63,213 bases of DNA. It comes from Winogradskya consettensis (lineage in GTDB: Bacteria > Actinomycetota > Actinomycetes > Mycobacteriales > Micromonosporaceae). Numbering within the stretch: position 1 is the stretch's first letter; the number at the start of each line of letters is the position of its first letter. Shown here piece by piece: positions 27,219-36,443 of this stretch. The notes beneath the pieces are model-generated. The model searched no databases. It had not been told where the DNA came from and worked only from the letters and a program-made list of their open reading frames with translations. The position numbers and the translations under genes are program-made. The stretch covers positions 1 through 63,213 of the forward strand of contig NZ_BOQP01000031.1 of NCBI RefSeq assembly GCF_018332715.1. The letters run 5' to 3'.

Positions 27219-27995
27219 GTGAACAGCTACTTCGCTCGCACCGGCGAGCACCGGTTCCAGCCCTCCGAGCTGACCGGGGGTGCCTGGGCCACCGACGAGC
27301 AGCACATCGCCCCGATGACCGGGCTGATCGCGCACGAGGTGGACCGGATGGTCGAGGCACGGGGCGGGGACGCGCTGGCGACCGCGCGGATCAGCATGGA
27401 CATCCTGGGCGTGCTCAAGCTCGAGGAGTTCGAGCTGACCGTCGAGGTGGTGCGTCCCGGCCGCACGATCGAGCTGCTGGAGGCCGTGGTCGTGGCCCGC
27501 GGGCGCCCCGCCGTCCGCGCGCGGGTCTGGCGGATGGCGGGTGCCGACACGTCCGCGGTCGCCGGGGGCCAGCCGGAGCCGTTGCCGGACCCCGAGACGC
27601 TTCCCGCGTACGCGATGTCGCAGGTGTGGCCCGGCGGTTACATCACCTCGATCGAGGCCCGCCCCGCCGGGGAGATCCGGCCCGGGCGCGGCGCCGTCTG
27701 GGTCGGCTCGCAGGCAACCCTGCTGCGCGACGAGCCGGCGAGCCCCCTCGCGGAGTGGGTCAAGCTGGTCGACACCGCGAACGGCATCGTCGTACGCGAG
27801 TCGCCGAAGGAGTGGATGTTCCCCAACCTGGACCTCACGATCCACCTCTACCGGCAGCCGTCGGGGTCATGGACGGGCCTGGACACCACGGTGGCGTTCG
27901 GCCCCGACGGCCACGGCCTGACCAGCACGACACTGCACGACGTGCACGGGCCGGTGGGCCGCGCCGAGCAGATCCTGACGGTCAGGCCGCTGTGA
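27219..27995 (+). CDS. Acyl-CoA thioesterase family protein (double hotdog)
   Basis: 258 residues starting at GTG 27219. Organisation suits a TesB-like tandem hotdog: first half with WATDEQHIAPMTGLIAHEVD and the strand VEVVRPGRTIELLEAVVVARG, second half with GSQATLLRDEPASPLAEWVK and a strand ending GLTSTTLHDVHGPVGRAEQ. Such proteins hydrolyse acyl-CoA thioesters; the substrate is unknown. Divergent from the LAL regulator, and convergent with the export cluster, whose last gene ends one base away. Confidence 0.8.
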   Translation: MNSYFARTGEHRFQPSELTGGAWATDEQHIAPMTGLIAHEVDRMVEARGGDALATARISMDILGVLKLEEFELTVEVVRPGRTIELLEAVVVARGRPAVRARVWRMAGADTSAVAGGQPEPLPDPETLPAYAMSQVWPGGYITSIEARPAGEIRPGRGAVWVGSQATLLRDEPASPLAEWVKLVDTANGIVVRESPKEWMFPNLDLTIHLYRQPSGSWTGLDTTVAFGPDGHGLTSTTLHDVHGPVGRAEQILTVRPL

Positions 27996-28625
27996 CTACT
28001 TGCTCTTGGTGACGGTGGTCGCGGTGACGGTGCCGTCGGCGTCGGCGCTGCCCTGGACGCTGACCGGGTCGCCGGCCTTGAAGTCCTTGAGCTTGCCGGT
28101 GGACGCCGTCTGCACCTTGGTGTCACCGCTGGTGCGTACGGTCACGACGCTGCCGTCGGAGGTCTCGACGTAGATGGTCGTGCCGTCCACCAGCTTGACC
28201 TTGCCGGTGGTGGGTCCGGCGGCGGCAGCGGACGCCCCAGGGGCCGCCGCTCCAGGTGCCGCGCCGCCGCCGGAGTTCTGGCCCCCGCCCGGGAAACCGC
28301 CACCGTTGGTGCCGCCGTAACCGCCGAAGTTTCCGCGGCCGGCAGCACCGCCAGCACCGCCAGCGCCGCCAGCGCCGCCCGCGCGGCCGGCGGCCGTGGC
28401 GCTGGTGCCGTAGTTCTTCTGCACCTCGAGGCCGCCGACGAAGCCGCCGACCAGCAGGACGCCGGCGAGCAGGCCGATCGTCACCTTGTTGAACCACTGC
28501 CGCGGTGCGGCCTTGGCGAGCTCGGCGGCGAGGCCGTCCTCGTGGTTGAGGTCGTCGTCGGCCGGCGCCGGGGGCACCCGCAGGACGGCGGTGTCGTCGT
28601 TCGAAGGGGTCACAGCGGTCCTCAC
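27996..28625 (-). CDS. Membrane-anchored Gly-rich protein with a DUF5666-like domain
   Basis: 209 residues starting at GTG 28625, overlapping the permease stop (GTGA). Acidic cytoplasmic N-terminus of about 45 residues, one transmembrane helix (VTIGLLAGVLLVGGFVGG, about 48-65), a long Gly/Ala/Asn linker and a C-terminal small beta domain with KVKLVDGTTIYVET, DTKVQTASTGKL and DPVSVQGSADADG, resembling DUF5666. The last gene of the MacAB-like cluster; a role as an extracytoplasmic partner of the exporter is plausible but unproven. Confidence 0.8.
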   Translation of the reverse strand: MRTAVTPSNDDTAVLRVPPAPADDDLNHEDGLAAELAKAAPRQWFNKVTIGLLAGVLLVGGFVGGLEVQKNYGTSATAAGRAGGAGGAGGAGGAAGRGNFGGYGGTNGGGFPGGGQNSGGGAAPGAAAPGASAAAAGPTTGKVKLVDGTTIYVETSDGSVVTVRTSGDTKVQTASTGKLKDFKAGDPVSVQGSADADGTVTATTVTKSK

Positions 28626-29836
28626 TCGTAACGCAGGGCGTCGATGGGGCGCAACCGGGCGGCGCGGCTGGCGGGCAGGCCACCGAAGAACAGTCCGATG
28701 GCGATGGAGACGCCGAGGGCGAGCCCGACGGAGCTGGGCACGATGACCGGTTTCACCCCGACGATGGTGAAGCTGCTGCCGATCAGCGCGGCCGCCACCC
28801 CCAGCGCGCCGCCGAGGACGCTGAGCAGCGTGGCCTCGATGAGGAACTGGGTGAGGATGACCCGCCGGGGTGCCCCGAGCGCCTTGCGGATGCCGATCTC
28901 ACGGGTCCGTTCGGTGACCGTGACCAGCATGATGTTGGTGATGCCGATGCCGCCGACCAGCAGACTGATCGCGGCCACCGCGCCGAGCAGCGTGGTGAAG
29001 GTGTCGGCCGTCTCGGTCTGCGTCTCCAGCAGCTGGGAGGCGTTCTGGATCCGGTACGGCGTGCTCGTGCTGCCGCTGGTCGCGTCGACCTTGAGCTGCT
29101 GGTTCAGGATCGTGGTCACCTCGGACTGCACCGCGTCGACCTTGCCGGGGTCGGTCGCCTCGACGAGGATCGAGTTGATCGAGCCGTACCCGGTGAGGAC
29201 CTCGCGCACCGCCGACAGCGGGGCGACCGCGGTGTCGTTGCTGTCCTGGAAGCCGGTCGAGGCCTTCTCCTTCAGCACCCCGACCACCGTGAACAGGGCA
29301 CCGCTGACGGTGACCTGCTTGTCGATCGGGTCGACACCGGGGAAGAGCTCCTCGGCGACGGTCTGGCCGATGACCACGACCCGCCGGGCCTGGGCCTCGT
29401 CGTCGGCGGTGAAGCCGGCGCCGGTGCCCACCGGGGTGTTGGAGGCCGTGAACCAGCCCGCGGTGGTGCCGACGAAGCTGGTCACGTCGTGGTCGGTGCC
29501 CTCGTACGTGAGCGTGGCCGAGGAGCTCACCACCGGCGACACCGAGGCGACGTCCGGGGCCAGCGTCGGGTCGATCAGCGCGTCGGCGATCTCCGGGGTG
29601 AGCTTGGCCGTGGAGCCACCGCCCCCACCGCCGCCGCCGGAGCTCATGACGGTGATCGTGTTGGTGCCCAGCGCCTCGATCCGGTCGCTGATCGCCTTCG
29701 CCGAGCCGTTGCCGACCGCGACGAGCAGGATGACCGCGGCGACACCGATCAGGATGCCGAGCATCGTCAGGGCCGACCGCAGCTTGTTCGCCGACAGCCC
29801 GCGCAGCGCGAACCGGACAACCTCGAAGAAACTCAA
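28622..29836 (-). CDS. ABC transporter permease, MacB/FtsX type
   Basis: 404 residues. One N-terminal helix (about 20-42: ALTMLGILIGVAAVILLVAV), a large extracytoplasmic MacB_PCD domain with a Gly-rich spot (SSGGGGGGGG), then three C-terminal helices in the FtsX domain with TERTREIGIRKALGAPR preceding the second. This is the mechanotransmission-type permease of MacB-like exporters; in Gram-positives such systems export peptides or respond to antimicrobials. It works with the ATPase and HlyD-type adaptor encoded upstream. Confidence 0.92.
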   Translation of the reverse strand: MSFFEVVRFALRGLSANKLRSALTMLGILIGVAAVILLVAVGNGSAKAISDRIEALGTNTITVMSSGGGGGGGGSTAKLTPEIADALIDPTLAPDVASVSPVVSSSATLTYEGTDHDVTSFVGTTAGWFTASNTPVGTGAGFTADDEAQARRVVVIGQTVAEELFPGVDPIDKQVTVSGALFTVVGVLKEKASTGFQDSNDTAVAPLSAVREVLTGYGSINSILVEATDPGKVDAVQSEVTTILNQQLKVDATSGSTSTPYRIQNASQLLETQTETADTFTTLLGAVAAISLLVGGIGITNIMLVTVTERTREIGIRKALGAPRRVILTQFLIEATLLSVLGGALGVAAALIGSSFTIVGVKPVIVPSSVGLALGVSIAIGLFFGGLPASRAARLRPIDALRYE

Positions 29837-29921
29837 CTGTGCTTACCTTTCGCATGCGCTTCTGGCCCTCGCCGTTCCGGGCCGTCTGCGGCTCGCCGTG
29901 AGCGAGGCTCGGTGCAGTCGC

Positions 29922-30647
29922 TCATGCCTGTGAATGCCGTCCTGCCGCGCTGAGGACCGGGGCCTGGCGCCGGTCGAGGACGATGCTGCCGTCGACGAGG
30001 CGGATCAGCCGCTTGGCGCGATCGCCGACCTCGGTCTCGTGGGTGATGATCACGATGGTCCGGCCGGCCGTGCTGAGCTGGTCGAAGACCTCCAGCACGT
30101 CGTCGGTCGAGCGGGAGTCCAGGTTGCCGGTGGGCTCGTCGGCGAGCAGCAGGGCCGGCTCGGTGACCAGGGCCCGGGCCACCGCGACCCGCTGCTGCTG
30201 GCCGCCGGAGAGCTGGTTGGGCTCGTGCTTGGCACGGTCGGCGAGACCGACGACGTCCAGCGCGGCCATGGCCCGGCGGCGGCGTTCCTTCGGTTTGACC
30301 CCGGCGTACGCGAGCGGGAGCTCGACGTTCGCCACCGCCGACGTACGCGGAATGAGGTTGAACGCCTGGAAGATGAACCCGATGAGCCGGTTCCGGGCCA
30401 GGGCGAGCTGGCGGTCGGCGAGCCGGCTGACGTCCACGCCGTCCAGCAGGTACTGCCCCGAGGTCGGTACGTCGAGGGCGCCGAGGATGTTCATCAACGT
30501 CGACTTGCCGGAGCCGGACGAGCCCATGATCGCCACGTAGTCGCCGCGGTCCACGGTGAGCGAGACCCCGCGCAGCGCGTGCACGGTGGCCTCGCCGGTG
30601 CCGTAGATCTTGCGGAGCTCGCGGACGTCGAGGACGGGCTTGCTCAT
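29922..30647 (-). CDS. ABC transporter ATP-binding protein, MacB/LolD type
   Basis: 241 residues. Walker A GSSGSGKST near residue 42, Q-loop IGFIFQAFNL, signature LSGGQQQRVAVARAL, Walker B LLLADEPTGNLDS and switch His in IITHE are all present. The VALARN and GNLDS features place it with the LolD/MacB/FtsE group. It powers the downstream permease, 85 bp away; that gap contains no gene. Its ATG overlaps the adaptor stop by 4 bp. Confidence 0.93.
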   Translation of the reverse strand: MSKPVLDVRELRKIYGTGEATVHALRGVSLTVDRGDYVAIMGSSGSGKSTLMNILGALDVPTSGQYLLDGVDVSRLADRQLALARNRLIGFIFQAFNLIPRTSAVANVELPLAYAGVKPKERRRRAMAALDVVGLADRAKHEPNQLSGGQQQRVAVARALVTEPALLLADEPTGNLDSRSTDDVLEVFDQLSTAGRTIVIITHETEVGDRAKRLIRLVDGSIVLDRRQAPVLSAAGRHSQA

Positions 30648-31879
30648 CGGGTGCCCCGGCCCTGACCGCCGCCACCCTGGAAGCCGCCGCCGGCGGGAGC
30701 GCCGCCCCCGCCGGTCAGGCCGCCGAAGCCGCCGCCGGTCCCGGTGCCGCTCGTGGTCGTGGTGGTGGTCTTGATGACGACCTGCTCGCCCGCGGTCAGC
30801 CCGGAGGTGATCTCGGTGGCCTGGTCGCCCTCGAGGCCGATCTCCACGGAGCGGGTCTCCTCGACGCCGTTGGCCAGCACGGTGACCGTGTGCCGGTTGC
30901 CGACGCTGGTGAGCGCCGCCGAGTTGACGTAGAGCGCGTCGGTGACCGAACCGGTGGTGACCGAGACGGAGACCGTCTGGCCGGGCTTCGCGCCGGTGGG
31001 CACCTTGTCGAGGCTGAGCGTGACGCCGTACGTGACCACGTTGTTGCTGGTGGTGGCCTGCGGGTCGACCGCGACGACCTTGGCGCTCTGCTCGGTGCCG
31101 CTGAGCGCGTTCCAGGTCACCGTCGCGGTCTGCTTCTCCTTGAGCTTCGTCGCGTCGGCCTCGGCGAACGCGGCGGTCACCTGCAGCTTCGTCAGGTCCG
31201 CGAGGTCGATGAATCCGGAGTCGCTCGTCGAGGACGACGAGGTCGTGGTGGAGGAGGACTGACCGCCGCCCTGGCTGCCGCCGCCCTGGCTGCCGGAGGA
31301 GGACGAGGAGGTTCCGGTGCCCGAGGAGGAGCTGCCGAGCGTGCCGTTGACGGCGACCACGGTGCCGGCCATCGGGGCCTTCAGCGTGGTGCCGGTGACC
31401 CCGGCCTCCGCCTCGTCGACGGCGAGCCGGGCCTGGGTCACCTCGTTCGACGCGGTGCTGGTGTCGGAGCCGGCGTCCTCGGCGCGGGCCAGGGAGGCCT
31501 GGGCGGCGTCGAGGTCGGCGTTGGCGGCGTCGAGCGTACGGTTCGCGGCGGCCGGATCGACCTTGGCCAGGACCTGGCCCTTCTTGACCTTGTCACCGAC
31601 CTTCACCGAGATGCTGGTGACGGTGCCGCCGGTGACGAAGCTGGCGCTGGCCGAGCTGGCGCTCTCCAGCGAGCCGTCGGCGGTGACTGAGGCGGTGACG
31701 GTGCCCTGCTGGACTGGTACGGAACGGGTCGACGCCGCTGCGGCGGTACCGGTGTCCGGGCCGGACAACGTCTCGTACGCCCAGAAGGCGCCACCGGCGA
31801 GCAGGAGCCCGAGGGCGGCGTTGACCGCCACGGTGGGGCGGCGCAGGGAACCCAGGCGGGGGGCAGGCATGACGGACAC
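30644..31879 (-). CDS. Efflux adaptor (HlyD/MacA-type periplasmic adaptor subunit)
   Basis: 411 residues from GTG 31879 (ATG four codons in is an alternative). One N-terminal helix (AALGLLLAGGAFWAYETL, about 18-36), then barrel-sandwich hybrid with the lipoyl halves GTVTSISVKVGDKVKKGQVL and LKAPMAGTVVAVNG separated by a short coiled coil and a Ser/Gly-rich insert (GTSSSSSGSQGGGSQ). The C-terminus is a Gly/Gln-rich tail. Paired with the MacB-type ATPase and permease. In Gram-positives these adaptors act at the outer face of the membrane. Confidence 0.9.
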   Translation of the reverse strand: MSVMPAPRLGSLRRPTVAVNAALGLLLAGGAFWAYETLSGPDTGTAAAASTRSVPVQQGTVTASVTADGSLESASSASASFVTGGTVTSISVKVGDKVKKGQVLAKVDPAAANRTLDAANADLDAAQASLARAEDAGSDTSTASNEVTQARLAVDEAEAGVTGTTLKAPMAGTVVAVNGTLGSSSSGTGTSSSSSGSQGGGSQGGGQSSSTTTSSSSTSDSGFIDLADLTKLQVTAAFAEADATKLKEKQTATVTWNALSGTEQSAKVVAVDPQATTSNNVVTYGVTLSLDKVPTGAKPGQTVSVSVTTGSVTDALYVNSAALTSVGNRHTVTVLANGVEETRSVEIGLEGDQATEITSGLTAGEQVVIKTTTTTTSGTGTGGGFGGLTGGGGAPAGGGFQGGGGQGRGTR

Positions 31880-31935
31880 TGTGGCGACGCCCCCTCAAGG
31901 GAGGTTCGGCGTAACCTGGGAGCCACCTTTGAGAT

Positions 31936-33435
31936 TCACGGCCGGTCACCCTCAGCGGGGATCAATACCCGGAAAGTGGCGCCCTTACCCCTCGTGGAGT
32001 CGAGTTCCACCCACCCGCCGTGCCCGGTGACGATCGCCGCCACGATGGACAGACCCAGGCCCGAGCCGCCGCCCTTGCCGCGGGACCGGCTGGAATCCGC
32101 CCGGTAGAGCCGTTCGAAGACCCGGGGCGCGTGCTCGGCGGGCACGCCCGGGCCGTCGTCCGAGACCTCCATGACCGCGAGGGGTACGCCCAGAGCGGCG
32201 ACGCCCGACGACACCACTCCCCGTCGTGGCACGTACCGCTCGACGCGCCCGACCCGCACCGTCACGGTGGCCGACGTGGTGTGCTGCAACGCGTTCGCGA
32301 CGAGGTTCGTGGCGACCTGGCGCAGCCCGTGCTCGTCACCGAGGACCGTGGGCGGCTCGAACGTGTCGCTGTCGTCGTCCAGCGCGGCGAGGCGTACCGG
32401 GCGGTCGGGCACGCGGGCGTGCGCGTCGCGGATCGTGTCGGCGGCGATCTCCAGCAGATCCACCGGGCGCAGCACCGGCGGCCGTTTCTGGTCCAGCCGG
32501 GCGAGCAGCAGCAGATCCTCCACGAGTACGCCCATCCGCCCCGCCTCGCCCTCGATGCGGCTCATCGTCTCGTCGAGCTGGGGGCCGGGCGGTGCTCCCC
32601 CGCGCCGGTACAGCTCGGCGAAGCCGCGGATCGACGTGAGGGGCGTACGCAACTCGTGGGAGGCGTCCGCGACGAACTGGCGCAACCGGCGCTCGGAGGC
32701 CGTCCGCGCGGAGACCTCGGCCTCGATGCGCGACAGCATCAGGTTGAGCGCCCCGCCGAGCCGGCCGGGTTCGGTGTGCGGGTCGGTGTCCGCGACCCGC
32801 CCGGAGAGGTTGCCCGCCGAGATCGCCGTCGTCAGCCGTTCCATGTCGGTGAGCGGGCGCAACCCGATCCGCACCACGAACGCCGAGCCGGCCGCGAGCA
32901 GCGCCAGCACGAGCAGCGTGACCCCGGCGTCGATGGCCATCAGCCGGTCGACGGTCTGCGCGACCTCCGACATCGACGAGCCGATCACCGCGACGCCGCC
33001 GGTGTCGGTCATCGCAACCGCCAGCAACCGCCAGTCGGTGCTGCCGTCGGTGGCACTCACGGTGTACGGCTTGCCGCTCCCGGCACGCGCCTGCACCTCG
33101 GCCAGCGGCTGCACCGGCGGCATGGTCGCGTCGGCGGTCGAGCTGCGCTCCGGGTCGAGGGTGCCCGCGGCCGTGTAGACATAGACGACCTGGTCCGGGC
33201 CGAGCCGCAGCACCCGCCGCGCCCCGAAGGCGTTGCCGGCGGGGAAGTCCGGGCGCGCGCTCGACGAGAACGGCCGGACCATCCCGGTGAGCTGCTCGTC
33301 GATGCGGTCGCGCAGATAGCCGCGGATGAGCACCAGCCCGGCGATGTTGGCCAGGATCAGCGCGACCGCGGCCAGCGCGCCCACGACCAACACCAGTCGC
33401 GAGCGCAGGGTCCAGTGCCCCCACCGCCTGATCAT
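31936..33435 (-). CDS. HAMP-domain sensor histidine kinase
   Basis: 499 residues. Helix 1 about 16-38, extracytoplasmic sensor about 40-165, helix 2 about 170-195 (DAGVTLLVLALLAAGSAFVV), HAMP, then HisKA with the phospho-acceptor His in FVADASHELRTPLTSIRG near residue 265. The ATP-binding domain has the N box NLVANALQHT, G1 DDGPGVP, and G2 GGSGLGLSIV. Its start overlaps the response regulator stop by one base. The kinase probably senses an envelope signal and controls the adjacent exporter. Confidence 0.93.
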   Translation of the reverse strand: MIRRWGHWTLRSRLVLVVGALAAVALILANIAGLVLIRGYLRDRIDEQLTGMVRPFSSSARPDFPAGNAFGARRVLRLGPDQVVYVYTAAGTLDPERSSTADATMPPVQPLAEVQARAGSGKPYTVSATDGSTDWRLLAVAMTDTGGVAVIGSSMSEVAQTVDRLMAIDAGVTLLVLALLAAGSAFVVRIGLRPLTDMERLTTAISAGNLSGRVADTDPHTEPGRLGGALNLMLSRIEAEVSARTASERRLRQFVADASHELRTPLTSIRGFAELYRRGGAPPGPQLDETMSRIEGEAGRMGVLVEDLLLLARLDQKRPPVLRPVDLLEIAADTIRDAHARVPDRPVRLAALDDDSDTFEPPTVLGDEHGLRQVATNLVANALQHTTSATVTVRVGRVERYVPRRGVVSSGVAALGVPLAVMEVSDDGPGVPAEHAPRVFERLYRADSSRSRGKGGGSGLGLSIVAAIVTGHGGWVELDSTRGKGATFRVLIPAEGDRP

Positions 33436-34184
33436 CAGTCGTCGTTTCGTGGCAACCTCAAGGCGTAGCCCACGCCGCGCACGGTGTGGATGAGCGGCTG
33501 GCCGGTCTTGTCGATCTTGCGGCGCAGGTAGTAGACGTACGACTCGACGATGCGCCCGTCGCCGCCGAAGTCGTACTTCCAGACCCGGTCGAGGATCTGG
33601 GCCTTGCTGACCACCCGGCCCGAGTTGATCATCAGGTACTTGAGCAGGTTGAACTCGGTCGGCGACAGGTCGATCAGCCGGCCCGCGCGGCGCACCTCGT
33701 GGGCGTCCTCGTCCATCTCCAGGTCGGCGTAGCGCAGGACGCCCGTCTCCTCCGGGGCCAGCTCGGGCTGGCTGCGCCGCAGGATCGCCCGGATCCGCAG
33801 CACGACCTCCTCGAGACTGAACGGCTTGGCGACGTAGTCGTCCGCGCCGGCGGTCAGCCCCGCGACCCGGTCCTCGACGGTGTCCCGCGCGGTCAGGAAC
33901 AGCACCGGCGTGGCACGCCCGGCGGCCCGCAGGCGCCGCGCGACCTCGAAACCGTCCAGGTCCGGCAGCATCACGTCCAGGACGACCAGGTCCGGGTCGA
34001 AGTCCTCGACCGCGACCAGCGCCCCGTGACCCGATTCGGCGACCCGGACGTCAAAGGCGACCAGGCGCAACGTGGCCGAGAGCAGCGCGGAGATGTTGGG
34101 CTCGTCGTCGACCACCAGGACCCGGGTCGGCCGGGCGACCGGCGGCTCGGACAGGGCGACGGAACCTCGCGTATCGGAATGCAC
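33435..34184 (-). CDS. OmpR/PhoB-type response regulator
   Basis: 249 residues. Receiver domain: acidic pair in VLVVDDEPN, phospho-acceptor Asp in DLVVLDVMLPDLDG, Thr in VLFLTARD and Lys in YVAKPFSLEE. C-terminal winged helix: IDLSPTEFNLLKYLMINSGR and VESYVYYLRRKID. A 20-residue N-terminal extension precedes the receiver. It forms a pair with the histidine kinase immediately downstream and lies between two adaptor genes, so it likely regulates the export cluster. Confidence 0.93.
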   Translation of the reverse strand: MHSDTRGSVALSEPPVARPTRVLVVDDEPNISALLSATLRLVAFDVRVAESGHGALVAVEDFDPDLVVLDVMLPDLDGFEVARRLRAAGRATPVLFLTARDTVEDRVAGLTAGADDYVAKPFSLEEVVLRIRAILRRSQPELAPEETGVLRYADLEMDEDAHEVRRAGRLIDLSPTEFNLLKYLMINSGRVVSKAQILDRVWKYDFGGDGRIVESYVYYLRRKIDKTGQPLIHTVRGVGYALRLPRNDD

Positions 34185-34245
34185 TGGGAAGAACTATCAA
34201 CGGTTCCTTTGAATTTCCCATGAATTGCGTGAGAGCCCGCTGAGG

Positions 34246-35586
34246 TCACCACGATCGGACCACTGCCTCACCCTCGGTGAGCCCCGACTTGATCTCCGTG
34301 TACTGGTCTCCGCGCAGCCCGATACCGACCTTCACCTGGGCCCCGTCGCGCAGCACGGTGCCGGTGTCCCCGGCGACGTCGTGCACGGCGGTGCTCGGCA
34401 CCCGCAGGACGTCCTGCGCCGAGCCGGTGGTCACCCGCACCGACGCGCTCTGCCCGACGAGCAGGTCCTTGGGGGCGTCGTCGAACGACAGCACCACGCC
34501 GTACCGGACCAGCGTGCCGTCGCTCGTCCCGATCGGGTCGACCTGGACCACGGTGGCGCCCAGGGTGTCGCCCGCACGGTCCGCGAGCCCGATGGTGGCC
34601 TTCTGGCGCACGGCGAGGCGGTCCGCGTCGGCCTCCGGGAAGTCCGCGCTGACCTGCATGTCGTAGACGTCGGCCAGGGCGATGAACGTGGAACCGCCGC
34701 TCACCTGGCTGCCGACCTTGCCGGAGACCGACAGGATCCGGCCGGCGATCGGTGCGGTGATCGTGGTGCCGTCGAGGTTGTCCTCGGCGTTCTCCAGGGC
34801 CACCTCGGCCTGGTTCACCCGCTGCTGGGCGCTGAGCACCGCGTCACCGCCGCTGCCCTGTCCCCCACCCTGCTGCCCGCCGCTGGTGTTCCCGCCGCCG
34901 GTGTTCCCGCCGCCGGTGGTGGTGCAGTTCTGGTTCGACTTCGTGGTGGGCGCCGCCCCGCCGCCGCGCGCCGGATCGGTGGTTTTCGTGGGTGTCTTCG
35001 TCGGGGCCTTGGTGGTCGGTCTGGTAGCCGGGCCGGTGGTCACCGCCGGGGTCGGGGACGTGGTGGTCCGGCTCGGCGTCGGGCTCGCGGTGGCGCTGCT
35101 GCTCGCGCTCGGGGCCGGATCCGCGTACGCCGCCGGGGCGACACACCCCGTCGTCGACGTCGTCGGCGTGGACGTCGCCTCGGCCGCGGCGTCCTGAGCC
35201 TCGGTCAGCGCGTCCTGCGCGTCGGCCAGGGTGTCCTGCGCCTCGTCGACCGCGGCAGCGGCGTCGTCGTCACCGATGCCGGCCAACTCCTGACCGGCGG
35301 TGACGACCGTGCCGGCGCGCACCTTCACGCTCTCCACGGTCCCCGCGACGGTGAACGACAGGTTGCGCGTCTGCGCCGGCTGCAACGTCCCGGTCGTGGC
35401 GACCTCCGAGGTCACCGCACCCTTGTCCGCCGCCACCGTCGTCGCGGCAGCCACCGGTTTCTCATCCGCGTCGGCGGTCAGCGCCCACACCACTCCCGCG
35501 ACGAGCACCAGCACCACGACCACACCGGCCGTCAGCCACACCCATCGCCGGTTTCCCCCGCGCCAGGCGGCCATACCGATACCCAT
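34246..35586 (-). CDS. Second HlyD-type efflux adaptor with Thr/Pro-rich insert
   Basis: 446 residues. One helix (WVWLTAGVVVVLVLVAGVVWAL, about 14-35), then lipoyl half-motif GTVESVKVRAGTVVTAGQEL, helical hairpin with a Thr/Pro/Ser-rich insert of about 90 residues (TTGPATRPTTKAPTKT), second half-motif ITAPIAGRILSVSGKVGSQV, and a barrel with QVDPIGTSDGTLVRYGV. The insert is much longer than in usual adaptors and may be a flexible cell-wall-spanning spacer. It precedes the two-component genes by 61 bp in the same orientation. Confidence 0.85.
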   Translation of the reverse strand: MGIGMAAWRGGNRRWVWLTAGVVVVLVLVAGVVWALTADADEKPVAAATTVAADKGAVTSEVATTGTLQPAQTRNLSFTVAGTVESVKVRAGTVVTAGQELAGIGDDDAAAAVDEAQDTLADAQDALTEAQDAAAEATSTPTTSTTGCVAPAAYADPAPSASSSATASPTPSRTTTSPTPAVTTGPATRPTTKAPTKTPTKTTDPARGGGAAPTTKSNQNCTTTGGGNTGGGNTSGGQQGGGQGSGGDAVLSAQQRVNQAEVALENAEDNLDGTTITAPIAGRILSVSGKVGSQVSGGSTFIALADVYDMQVSADFPEADADRLAVRQKATIGLADRAGDTLGATVVQVDPIGTSDGTLVRYGVVLSFDDAPKDLLVGQSASVRVTTGSAQDVLRVPSTAVHDVAGDTGTVLRDGAQVKVGIGLRGDQYTEIKSGLTEGEAVVRSW

Positions 35587-35753
35587 GTCGGCAGAGTGTT
35601 CCGGCCCGGCCTCGCCGCGGGCTCGGTCCCGCCTGGGAGTTACCTCGGAAGCTCCGGCCGCCGCTCATAGCTAATTCCGAGGGTCGTCCCACGTAGCGAC
35701 GAGGTGGGCGGTCTTCTCTGGACCGTCGTGTCCGCGTACCCAAGGAGAGACCC

Positions 35754-36383
35754 GTGCCGCTGAACTCCAGAATGACCCCGCGCCGCCTCGCGGGCCTGTT
35801 CGTCGCTTCCGCGGCGCTGCTCGTCACCGCGGCGTGCGGCGGCGGATCGGACTCCTCGTCCACCGACGCCTCCGGGGGCGGTAACGGCAACGGTGCCAAC
35901 GGGTTCGCCGCCTACCAGAGCTGCCTGAGCCAGAACGGCGTCACCATCACGATGCCGTCCGGCATGGCCCGCAACGGCGGAGCGTCGCGCGGCGCCTTCC
36001 CGTCCGGTGGTCCCCAGGGTGGCGGCTTCCCGTCGGGTATGCCGCGGCCCTCCGGCAGCGCGGGCGCCGGTGGCCAGCGTGGCGGCGGCTTCCCGGGTGG
36101 CGGGGGCGGCTTCCAGAAGCCCGAGGGCGTCGACGACGCGACCTGGGCGAAGGCGCAGACCGCCTGCGCGTCGGTGCGGCCCAGCGGCCGGGCGGGCGGC
36201 GGCAACGGAAACGGCCAGGGCCGGGGCAACGGCATGACCGCCGCCTACCGCACGTGCCTGACGGACCACGGTGTGACGCTCGGTGAGGGCACGCCGCTGA
36301 ACACCACGGACGCCACCACCAAGAAGGCGGTCGAGGCCTGCAAGGCCCTCGCGCCGACGCCCAGCGCGTCGCCGACTCCCTGA
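35754..36383 (+). CDS. Gly-rich secreted lipoprotein, unknown function
   Basis: 209 residues starting at GTG 35754 after AAGGAGAG. A lipoprotein signal ends LLVTAACGGG with Cys at about 28. The mature protein has two similar modules: FAAYQSCLSQNGVTITMPSG and MTAAYRTCLTDHGVTLGEG, each with one Cys and followed later by an A-C-x-x-(L/V) Cys, separated by Gly/Phe/Pro-rich spacers. The four Cys suggest two disulphides. It is divergent from the adaptor/two-component cluster and could be an extracytoplasmic accessory or sensor ligand. Confidence 0.75.
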   Translation: MPLNSRMTPRRLAGLFVASAALLVTAACGGGSDSSSTDASGGGNGNGANGFAAYQSCLSQNGVTITMPSGMARNGGASRGAFPSGGPQGGGFPSGMPRPSGSAGAGGQRGGGFPGGGGGFQKPEGVDDATWAKAQTACASVRPSGRAGGGNGNGQGRGNGMTAAYRTCLTDHGVTLGEGTPLNTTDATTKKAVEACKALAPTPSASPTP

Positions 36384-36400
36384 CCCTCACCGCATAGACC

Positions 36401-36430
36401 GATGCCGGCGCTCCCACGGGCGCCGGCATC
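36401..36430 (+). terminator. Rho-independent-type stem-loop after the lipoprotein gene
   Basis: GATGCCGGCGC and GCGCCGGCATC form an 11-bp perfect stem around an eight-base loop, 17 bp beyond the stop, followed by GTTGT. It lies between two convergent genes and may serve both. Confidence 0.8.
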
Positions 36431-36443
36431 GTTGTAACCGTGG

